Part shown: one piece after another, positions 58,081 through 64,000 of the stretch
Numbering within the stretch: the stretch's first letter is position 1
How the letters are laid out: each line of letters starts with the position of its first letter
From: CAZYFH01 sp965249175
Lineage (GTDB): Bacteria > Acidobacteriota > Vicinamibacteria > Vicinamibacterales > UBA8438
Length of the DNA: 64,000 bases
Assembly: GCA_965249175.1 (NCBI GenBank)
Contig: OZ252227.1
Location: 2,728,001-2,792,000, forward strand
Reading direction: 5' to 3'
The notes under the pieces: generated by a model
What the model was told of the DNA's origin: nothing
Seen by the model: only the letters and a program-made list of their open reading frames with translations
The model's database searches: none
Made by a program: the position numbers and the translations under genes

Positions 58081-59202
58081 ATGATGCCTGGCCACCGGGC
58101 GCGCACATCGATCGTCGCAGGCCTGGGCATATGCGTCGCGCTCGCGGCCGGTCTGCAGGGCTGTGCGGGCGACCCTGGACCAACCACGTCGCGGCCGCTC
58201 ACTATCTCGGCCGGACTCTCGCGGACACACTTCTGGGTCGGCGGTTACATGGACCCCTTTGCCGAGGCGATCGAGGCGGAGTCGAACCTCACGTTCACAC
58301 GCTTCTACGCCGGAGAGCTGGTTTCCGTCGGCGGCGAACTCGACGCCCTGGAGAGCGGTGTTATCAGCGTGGCCGCACCGATGCTGGCCCCCTATCACGA
58401 GGGCCGCTTTCCACTATCCGACGTCACCCAGTTGCCGACCTATGGCACCGATTCGCAGCTGATCACCCGTGCGTTTCAGCGGCTGCTCGCATCAGAGATA
58501 GAGGTGGCCGACGGCGTCACGTTCTACGACTACGAGATCGGAAGCAAGGGCCTCGTCGCGTGGGGCCTGGGCGCGACAGGGGCCTATGCCATCTCCACCA
58601 CGGGCGACACGCTGCGCAGTCCCGACGATTTTCGCGGCCTCCCGGTGCGCGCTGGGTCGGCATTGCACACGATCGTCCTCGAACGCCTTGGCGTCACACC
58701 GGTGACGATGCCCGCGGCCTCGGCCTACGAGGCGTTGTCCCGCGGCACCATCGACGGCATCATCCTGTCGATCGGCGATTGGGTGTCGTACTCGCTGGAA
58801 GAACTGCTGACGTACACCGTCACCGACGTCGCGATCGGTCACTGGCAGAGTTACCTTGCAGTGACCGAGGCGACCTGGAACGGCCTGACAGCTGAGCAAC
58901 GTGACGTCTGGGAGCGCGCGGCCGACGCAATGACGACCGCCAACGCCGCGGGCATCGACGCGCAGGACCGGGCCGTCCGCGTCCAGGCGCAAGCCGACGG
59001 CGCGACCTTCATCCCGGTCCACGAGCTCCCACAGACCATGCGGGATCACATCGCGCGCGCCGCCGCGGACACCTGGACCCAGTGGATCGAACAGACCGAA
59101 GCGGCCGGCCACCCGGCCAGGGCCACCGCTCGGTTGTGGGCCGAGCTCGTCGTGGCCGAGGGCGGCGCCTTGCCTGACGGCGTCAGCGACTCGCTCGAGT
59201 GA
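58081..59202 (+). CDS. dctP: TRAP transporter substrate-binding lipoprotein (DctP-like)
   Basis: 373 residues from ATG 58081, with AGGAG 5 bases upstream. Lipobox GLQGC (about residue 27). Typical DctP features: FYAGELVSVGGELDALESGV, GLPVRAGSALHTIVLERLGV, TPVTMPAASAYEALSRGTID and the conserved Arg in the VRAG segment that binds a substrate carboxylate. It captures an organic acid or related solute in the periplasm and delivers it to the DctM/DctQ permease encoded next. It is tethered by lipid instead of freely soluble. The substrate is not predictable here. It lies divergent from the MazEF-like pair. Confidence 0.9.
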   Translation: MMPGHRARTSIVAGLGICVALAAGLQGCAGDPGPTTSRPLTISAGLSRTHFWVGGYMDPFAEAIEAESNLTFTRFYAGELVSVGGELDALESGVISVAAPMLAPYHEGRFPLSDVTQLPTYGTDSQLITRAFQRLLASEIEVADGVTFYDYEIGSKGLVAWGLGATGAYAISTTGDTLRSPDDFRGLPVRAGSALHTIVLERLGVTPVTMPAASAYEALSRGTIDGIILSIGDWVSYSLEELLTYTVTDVAIGHWQSYLAVTEATWNGLTAEQRDVWERAADAMTTANAAGIDAQDRAVRVQAQADGATFIPVHELPQTMRDHIARAAADTWTQWIEQTEAAGHPARATARLWAELVVAEGGALPDGVSDSLE

Positions 59203-59228
59203 CCCGCCGGCTGCGCGCCTGATGAGCC

Positions 59229-60542
59229 ATGCCACAGGCGCTCATCATCTGGATCGTCTTCCTCTGGTTCGTCCTCTTTCTGGGGCTCGGCCAGCACGTC
59301 GCGACGGTGCTCTTCGCCTCCGGGCTCCTCGGCATCGCGCTCTGGGCCGGCCCAGAGGTCTTCTCAGGCATCATCGGCACCAACGTCTTCTTCACGGCCT
59401 CGACCTACTCGCTCTCGATCATCCCCCTCTACCTCCTGATGGCGCAGCTGCTGCTCCGCGGCGGCGTCGTCGTCGACCTGTTTCGTGTCGGCTACCGACT
59501 CGCGGGGCACCGACGATTCCCACTGGGTCTGGCCACCGTGGTGTCGGGCGGTCTGCTTGGCGCGGTCTCGGGGTCCGGCGCCGCGACGTCGGCGGCCCTC
59601 GCAACGCTCGCTGCGCCGCAGCTCCAACGATTCGGATACACGCAACGCATGTCGGTCGCGATCGCGGCGGTGGCCGGGTCCTTGTCGGCCATCATCCCAC
59701 CGAGCTTGATCATGATCATCTACGGCTCGCTGACGTCGGTCTCGATCGGTCATCTCTTCATCGGTGCGCTGATGCCGGCGCTGCTGTGTATCGCGGTCTA
59801 TGTCGTCTGTCTGTGGCTGTGCGAGGAAGTGGAGCCGGGCGCAACGGATGGACAGGCCGCCGATGCGGACCCGGACGACGGCGCCGTCACGAGTCGCAGC
59901 GTGTCGGCCTTCGCGTTCGTGGTCGCGTTGATGGCCGTGGTCTTCGGGGGGATCTACGGTGGGGTGGTCACCGCCGGCGAGGCCGGCGCGCTCGGTGCGT
60001 TTACCGCTCTCGTTGGCATGGTCGCGTTGCGGCGTGTCGACACCCGCGGCATCGCGATGGCGCTCGCCGACTCCGTTCGGGTGACGGCAATGCTCATGTT
60101 GATCGTGATCGGGTCGCAAGTCTTTGGTCGGTTCCTGTCGTTGTCGCGACTGCCGCATGAGCTGCTCGCACTGATCGAGCCGCTGCTGAGCACCCCGACA
60201 TTCGTCGTCGCGCTCCTGCTCGGCGCGTTTTTCGTCTTCGGACTCTTCCTGGAATCGGCCGCCGTCATGGTGCTGCTGGTCCCCGTGTTGATGCCGATCC
60301 TCGAGGCGACCGAGGTCGACCTGCTGTGGTTCGGCGTCATGGCCTCGTTCATGATCTCGCTGGGGCTGCTCACGCCGCCGGTTGGCCTGGCGGCGTACGC
60401 CGCCTCGACCGCGTCTGGCTATCCGGTCGGCCCGGTGTTTCGCAAGACATCGGTGTTCGCCCTCGTCGCCGCGGTCGTGGTCTCCGCGGCAATGCTCTGG
60501 TTTCCCGGGGTGGTGACATGGCTCCCGAGCACCGTCGGATGA
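59229..60542 (+). CDS. dctM: TRAP transporter large permease (DctM-like)
   Basis: 437 residues, polytopic (about 12 helices), with family blocks SLSIIPLYLLMAQLLLRGGV, GAVSGSGAATSAALATLAAP, IAAVAGSLSAIIPPSLIMII, GEAGALGAFTALVGMVALRR, SAAVMVLLVPVLMPILEATE and GLLTPPVGLAAYAASTASGY. It forms the Na+-driven channel subunit of the TRAP system. It comes 26 bases after dctP; the stop overlaps the dctQ start as ATGA. The gene order P-M-Q differs from the more common P-Q-M. Confidence 0.95.
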   Translation: MPQALIIWIVFLWFVLFLGLGQHVATVLFASGLLGIALWAGPEVFSGIIGTNVFFTASTYSLSIIPLYLLMAQLLLRGGVVVDLFRVGYRLAGHRRFPLGLATVVSGGLLGAVSGSGAATSAALATLAAPQLQRFGYTQRMSVAIAAVAGSLSAIIPPSLIMIIYGSLTSVSIGHLFIGALMPALLCIAVYVVCLWLCEEVEPGATDGQAADADPDDGAVTSRSVSAFAFVVALMAVVFGGIYGGVVTAGEAGALGAFTALVGMVALRRVDTRGIAMALADSVRVTAMLMLIVIGSQVFGRFLSLSRLPHELLALIEPLLSTPTFVVALLLGAFFVFGLFLESAAVMVLLVPVLMPILEATEVDLLWFGVMASFMISLGLLTPPVGLAAYAASTASGYPVGPVFRKTSVFALVAAVVVSAAMLWFPGVVTWLPSTVG

Positions 60543-61069
60543 CCGTGGGCTGGACGCGGGCCTGGGCCTGGCTTGGACGTCTGGAAGGCGGGATGGCGTC
60601 GGTCGGCGGCGGACTCTGCTTGCTGGCGATGCTGCTCATGACGGTGACCAGCGTGTTCGGTCGCTACGTGCTCGGAGCGGACCTCGTCCCGGGCGGCTAC
60701 AACATCATCGAGCGCCTGCTCTTTCCGCTGCTCGTCTTCTGGGGGCTGCCGCTCGCGCATCGCGAAGGCACGTTTCCCCGGTTCGGGATGGCACAGGACG
60801 CGCTGCCACCGCGGGCGCACGCCGCGGTCGCGGCGCTGGTCGTCGCGGTGGAAGCCCTCGTCTTCGGCCTCCTGCTGTGGCACGTCGCCGCGTTCGCGTG
60901 GCAGGGGTACACGAGCGGCAGACAGATGCAGATCGGCACGTCCTTCTGGCCGCTCTACCCCGTGCTCGCCATGGTGCCGCTCTCGTTCGGTCTGATGTGG
61001 ATGGAGATGGTGCGGCTCGTGGTGGACGACATCCGCACGGCACTGAGGTCACGAGCGAGCGAATCGTGA
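60539..61069 (+). CDS. dctQ: TRAP transporter small permease (DctQ-like)
   Basis: 176 residues from the ATG at 60539 that overlaps the dctM stop; an ATG at 60518 inside dctM is also open. Four helices with DctQ-type blocks: CLLAMLLMTVTSVFGRYVLG, YNIIERLLFPLLVFWGLPLA, HREGTFPRFGM and FWPLYPVLAMVPLSFGLMWM. It is the small membrane partner that stabilises the large permease. Translational coupling with dctM is clear. Confidence 0.92.
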   Translation: MTVGWTRAWAWLGRLEGGMASVGGGLCLLAMLLMTVTSVFGRYVLGADLVPGGYNIIERLLFPLLVFWGLPLAHREGTFPRFGMAQDALPPRAHAAVAALVVAVEALVFGLLLWHVAAFAWQGYTSGRQMQIGTSFWPLYPVLAMVPLSFGLMWMEMVRLVVDDIRTALRSRASES

Positions 61070-61112
61070 GGATCGCCCAGCGTGCTGGTCGCGCACAGTA
61101 GGATGACGGAGC

Positions 61113-61682
61113 ATGCCGTTCGGTCGTCACGCCGCCGCACTCCTCCTCCTGATCGCGCTCGCCCCGGGCGCGGTCGCCGCCCAGGACACACGTCTCGCCT
61201 CGGGTAATTGGACCCGCGGGCTAGCTGGCGGGTGGGGACATTCGTGGAGAGATAGCGCTCCCGGACACGACGGGACCGTGCAATTCGTCGCGTTCCATCC
61301 GCAACTCGGACGATTCCTCACGGATCATCTGGAGTTCTACGGCGAAGGCACGCTGCTCCTCTACACACAACCGAGCGTGGCGGTCGCCGGCGGGCTGGCC
61401 GGTCTCGGTGGTCGGTATCACTTCTGGAACGACCGCCCGTGGACGCCCTACGTCGTCGGGGGGGCCGGGTTGATCTGGACCGGGATCGACATCCCCGAGT
61501 TCGATCGCACGCTCAACTTTCAGCTGCTGTATGGCATCGGGGTGCGGGTGGTCCCGCCCCGTGGCCCTGGGTTGATCGTCGAATTCCGCAACCACCACAT
61601 CTCGAATGCCGGGACCGCGGGCGAGAACCTCGGGCTGAATGCCGCGACCGTGATCGCCGGCGTGCAATGGGTTCTGCGATAG
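61113..61682 (+). CDS. pagL: PagL-like lipid A deacylase (acyloxyacyl hydrolase family)
   Basis: 189 residues with a signal peptide ending at AVAAQ. The body is an eight-strand beta-barrel-like sequence (QFVAFHPQLGRFLTDHLEFY, LGGRYHFWNDRPWTPYVVGG, LLYGIGVRVVPPRGPG) and the PagL signature EFRNHHISNAGT with the His-x-Ser pair. The catalytic Glu of PagL, 14 residues after the His, is not at that exact place here, so activity needs confirmation. PagL removes the 3-O acyl chain of lipid A in the outer membrane, which implies an LPS-bearing cell. It lies 43 bases after dctQ on the same strand. Confidence 0.78.
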   Translation: MPFGRHAAALLLLIALAPGAVAAQDTRLASGNWTRGLAGGWGHSWRDSAPGHDGTVQFVAFHPQLGRFLTDHLEFYGEGTLLLYTQPSVAVAGGLAGLGGRYHFWNDRPWTPYVVGGAGLIWTGIDIPEFDRTLNFQLLYGIGVRVVPPRGPGLIVEFRNHHISNAGTAGENLGLNAATVIAGVQWVLR

Positions 61683-61695
61683 CGGCCTCGCGGGC

Positions 61696-63042
61696 TCACT
61701 TCCTGATGCTATAGAGCTTAGCGCTGGTGCGGATGAGGAGCCGGTCGCCGACGATGGCCGGCGACGCCATCGCCATCTCGTCGAGGCTGTTGACGCCGAG
61801 GACCTCGAACGTGTCGCCGGCCCGAATCACATACGTGTCGCCCTGTTCGCTCAGCGCGAAGATCTTGCCGTTGTAGGCCCACGGCGACGCCGTGAAGCTG
61901 GCGCCAACCCTGATCCGCTTGCGGTCGTAGACCGGCGCCCCGGTGAGCGCGTGGTAGCTCTCGAAGAACCCCCGGTCGAGCAAGCTGTAGTAGTAGTCCC
62001 CGTAGACGAGCGGCGACGTGTTGTAGTTGCCCGCCCGCGGCTGATACCAGACGACGTAGTCATTCTGGGTCTCCCCCGCACGCAGCGAGATGTCGCCTCC
62101 AGCGCCCGGGCGAATCGCGAAGGCCGGCTTGTGCTGATCCCCGAAGTACCCGGAGTTGACGTAGACGAGCCCGTGACTGGCGAACGGCGTCGGGATGGCC
62201 GCCCACGACATCTTCCCGTCCATCTGCCAGAGCAGCTCGCCATCCAGGTCGTAGGAGCGAATCCGGTTCTTGCCCGACGTGACGATCTCCGTCCGCAGGT
62301 CGTTCTCCCAGATGAACGGCGTCGCCCAGCTCGACACCTCGTCGCGGTCGGTGCGCCAGATCTCGTCGCCGGTCCGCTTGTCGAGTGCGGCGATCCAGGA
62401 CGCCTCCTCGTTGTCGTAGAGGACGATGAGCTTGTCCTCGTGCAGCACGGGTGATGCCGCCGCCCCGTAGTCGGACATCGTCTGCTTGAAGGCGATCGGG
62501 ACGCTCCACAGCTCGTTGCCCTCCATATCGAACGTGAAGATTCCCAGGTCGCCGAAGACGGCGTAGACACGCTCGCCGTCCGTCGTCGGCGTCTCCGAGG
62601 CATAGGTGTGCTTCATGTGGCGCGGGAACGACGGCACACCGGCGTTGACCGACCGCTGCCACACCACGGCGCCGCTCTCCAGATCCAGACAGTAGACACG
62701 CCAGTCGTGCTGCACCTGTGGCGGCTCGCTTCGGCCGCGCGGCGCATAGAGGCCAGGCTTCGGCGCCTCGAACTCGCCCGCGGCCGTCACGGTCGTCAGA
62801 AAGACGCGATTGCCCCAGACGATGGGACTCGACCAGCCGAGTCCCGGGATGTCCGTCACCCACTCGACGTTCTCCGTCTGGCTCCACCGCTCGGGCAGGT
62901 TCGGGTTGTCGGGCACTGCGGCGTTCATCGTTGGCCCACGAAACTGCGGCCAATCCTCTGCGGCGGTGAGGACGGCGGTGACGCTGAGCGTCACGAGGAA
63001 CGCGAGGAAAAGGCCGTATCTCGTGATGGCTCTCGTTGGCAT
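61696..63042 (-). CDS. PQQ-binding-like beta-propeller repeat protein, exported
   Basis: 448 residues with a signal peptide ending at VLTAAED. It starts WPQFRGPTMNAAVPDNPNLP, the usual beginning of this Planctomycete/Acidobacteria family, followed by propeller blades: GLGWSSPIVWGNRVFLTTVT, VYCLDLESGAVVWQRSVNAG, WIAALDKRTGDEIWRTDRDE, IRSYDLDGELLWQMDG and SPAIVGDRLLIRTSAKLYSI. No catalytic residues of PQQ dehydrogenases (for example the vicinal Cys pair or a haem site) are seen, so it is probably a binding or scaffold protein. It is convergent with pagL. Confidence 0.88.
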   Translation of the reverse strand: MPTRAITRYGLFLAFLVTLSVTAVLTAAEDWPQFRGPTMNAAVPDNPNLPERWSQTENVEWVTDIPGLGWSSPIVWGNRVFLTTVTAAGEFEAPKPGLYAPRGRSEPPQVQHDWRVYCLDLESGAVVWQRSVNAGVPSFPRHMKHTYASETPTTDGERVYAVFGDLGIFTFDMEGNELWSVPIAFKQTMSDYGAAASPVLHEDKLIVLYDNEEASWIAALDKRTGDEIWRTDRDEVSSWATPFIWENDLRTEIVTSGKNRIRSYDLDGELLWQMDGKMSWAAIPTPFASHGLVYVNSGYFGDQHKPAFAIRPGAGGDISLRAGETQNDYVVWYQPRAGNYNTSPLVYGDYYYSLLDRGFFESYHALTGAPVYDRKRIRVGASFTASPWAYNGKIFALSEQGDTYVIRAGDTFEVLGVNSLDEMAMASPAIVGDRLLIRTSAKLYSIRK

Positions 63043-63188
63043 CTGGTCTCTCTTCCGCGTTCGCGTGTCAGTTCATCGGGCACGGGCACGGGCGGCCGGC
63101 GACGCCGAACGCCCCGCCAGCATTCTACCGAATGCGCGGCCTTCGCTCTGCGGAGCGCGCGTCGGCTGGGCGCGACCCACGATCCTCG

Positions 63189-64000
63189 TTACAGTCCTTC
63201 GAGAAAGTCGATGAGTAATCGGTTGACCTCGTCCGGCCGCTCCTGCTGGGTCCAGTGACCGGTGTCGGGGATGAGATGCACCCCACGCAGCTCCGGCACA
63301 ACAGACGACATCCGGTCGACGAGCTGATCCTTCGTCGTCCCCCGGCCGATCACGAGGTCCTGCGCGCCGGCAATGAAGAGCGCGGGCGGCGCGATCACGG
63401 GATCGACATCGGCGAGGAGCTCCCAGTTGCGGTCGAAGTTGCGGTAGTAGTTCAGCCCGCCGCGAAAGCTGACAGCGTCGAACTCGCCCGCGTAGTAGTC
63501 GAGGTCTTCCTCCGTCAGCCAGGGCGGCCACTCGGTGGGATGTCCCATCCGCACAGACCAGCCACCAGCGGCGGCGAGCTGGTCCTCCACCTCCGGTACC
63601 GCGCGCGGGGTGTCTGGCGACGCGTAGACGCGACGCAGCACGGTGCGCGGGTCGGCGTCGAGCTCAGCCTCCGCGACACCCGGCTCCTGGAAATAAAGAA
63701 TGTAGAAGAAGTCGTCGCCGAATGTCTGCTTCCACCCCGTGGTGGGTCGGACCTCGGCGCGTCCCGAATAGGGCACGCTCAGCGCCGCGACGGCGCGTAC
63801 GCGGGCCGGGGCGAGCAGCGTGCACTGCCAGGCGACGAGCGCGCCCCAATCGTGCCCGACGACAACCGCCTGCTCCTCGCCGTAGGCGTCGATGAGCCCG
63901 GTGACGTCGGCGCACAGCCGATCCATCGCATAGTCTTCGATGGCCGGCGGCGCGTCGGTCGAGCCGTAGCCGCGCATGTCGGGCGCGACCGCCTTGAATC
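63189..64000 (-). CDS. Alpha/beta hydrolase, soluble epoxide hydrolase-like (5' end cut by window edge)
   Basis: 270 codons are visible and the frame is open to the right edge, so the N-terminus including the oxyanion-hole HGxP motif is missing. Visible: KAVAPDMRGYGSTDAP at the start, nucleophile elbow VVGHDWGALVAW with Asp as in epoxide hydrolases and haloalkane dehalogenases, a cap domain with FFYILYFQEPGVAEAE, GGLNYYRNFDRNWELL with the Tyr that protonates epoxides, and PDTGHWTQQERPDEVN with the catalytic His. The first internal ATG is at 63977, but it lies past the expected start. It is the second epoxide hydrolase of the window and, unlike the one at 23938, shows no sign of EHN or Tat export in the visible part. 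Confidence 0.88.
   Translation of the reverse strand, partial: FKAVAPDMRGYGSTDAPPAIEDYAMDRLCADVTGLIDAYGEEQAVVVGHDWGALVAWQCTLLAPARVRAVAALSVPYSGRAEVRPTTGWKQTFGDDFFYILYFQEPGVAEAELDADPRTVLRRVYASPDTPRAVPEVEDQLAAAGGWSVRMGHPTEWPPWLTEEDLDYYAGEFDAVSFRGGLNYYRNFDRNWELLADVDPVIAPPALFIAGAQDLVIGRGTTKDQLVDRMSSVVPELRGVHLIPDTGHWTQQERPDEVNRLLIDFLEGL

Overview
The window is GC-rich, densely coded bacterial chromosome. It looks like an uncultured member of the Acidobacteriota, probably near the Vicinamibacteria. I infer this from the mix of families: an 800-residue duplicated-type ABC permease without an ATPase, a DUF5916 outer-membrane protein, a DUF6152 protein, a kinase-TPR signalling protein, secreted cyclase and penicillin-acylase family enzymes, and a local expansion of one secreted family. 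Signal peptides, lipoboxes and a PagL-like enzyme indicate a Gram-negative envelope. No rRNA, tRNA, CRISPR, phage or intact transposase was seen.

Layout. 1-6154 (minus): a tightly overlapping aromatic operon, aroDE-trpE-trpG-trpD-trpC-trpF, preceded by a promoter, a leader peptide with Trp-Trp-Tyr-Cys-Ala-Phe, and an attenuator. 6193-10318 (plus): a SpoIVB-type S55 protein coupled to a beta-propeller protein. 10332-11845 (minus): an ECF sigma factor and an anti-sigma factor fused to a TonB C-terminal domain, with a sigma-E-like promoter. 11869-14379 (plus): a TPR protein and an SpmA-SpmB fusion. 14383-15440: a small transposon-derived repeat in two copies flanking a lipoprotein and a frameshifted GlcG gene. 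15510-33451: mostly secreted hydrolases and metabolic enzymes (MBL-fold, M48, VOC fusion, cyclases, epoxide hydrolase, SDR, peroxiredoxin, methyltransferase, triple RidA). 33554-34704: a decayed patch with gene fragments. 34776-45145 (minus): MBL-fold protein, two members of the expanded family, DUF5916, a TlpA-like protein, DinB and an RND pump. 45208-64000: DUF2911-like protein, haem/copper protein, ABC permease, penicillin acylase, MBL-fold protein, metalloprotease, kinase, MazEF-type pair, TRAP transporter, PagL, PQQ-like propeller, and an epoxide hydrolase cut by the window edge.

Three results stand out. (1) Two thioredoxin-fold genes (a peroxiredoxin at 29764-30309 and a TlpA-like protein at 40137-41291) each have an in-frame TGA exactly where the catalytic cysteine should be. 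Each TGA is followed, after the same 14-nt gap, by a perfect hairpin with G as the second loop base. These are strong selenoprotein candidates. (2) The aroDE-trp operon has a complete, unannotated attenuator: leader peptide, 10-bp antiterminator pairing and intrinsic terminator. (3) Four genes are broken by loss of a single base from a short G or C run. This points to homopolymer assembly errors or recent decay, not loss of function in each gene.

Five secreted proteins of an unnamed family (hallmarks: DPPDGR, GRWDGDTLVVE, ACHEGNY) lie within 20 kb together with VOC, DUF6152 and hydrolase genes. This suggests a periplasmic catabolic or detoxification role that cannot be specified from sequence alone.
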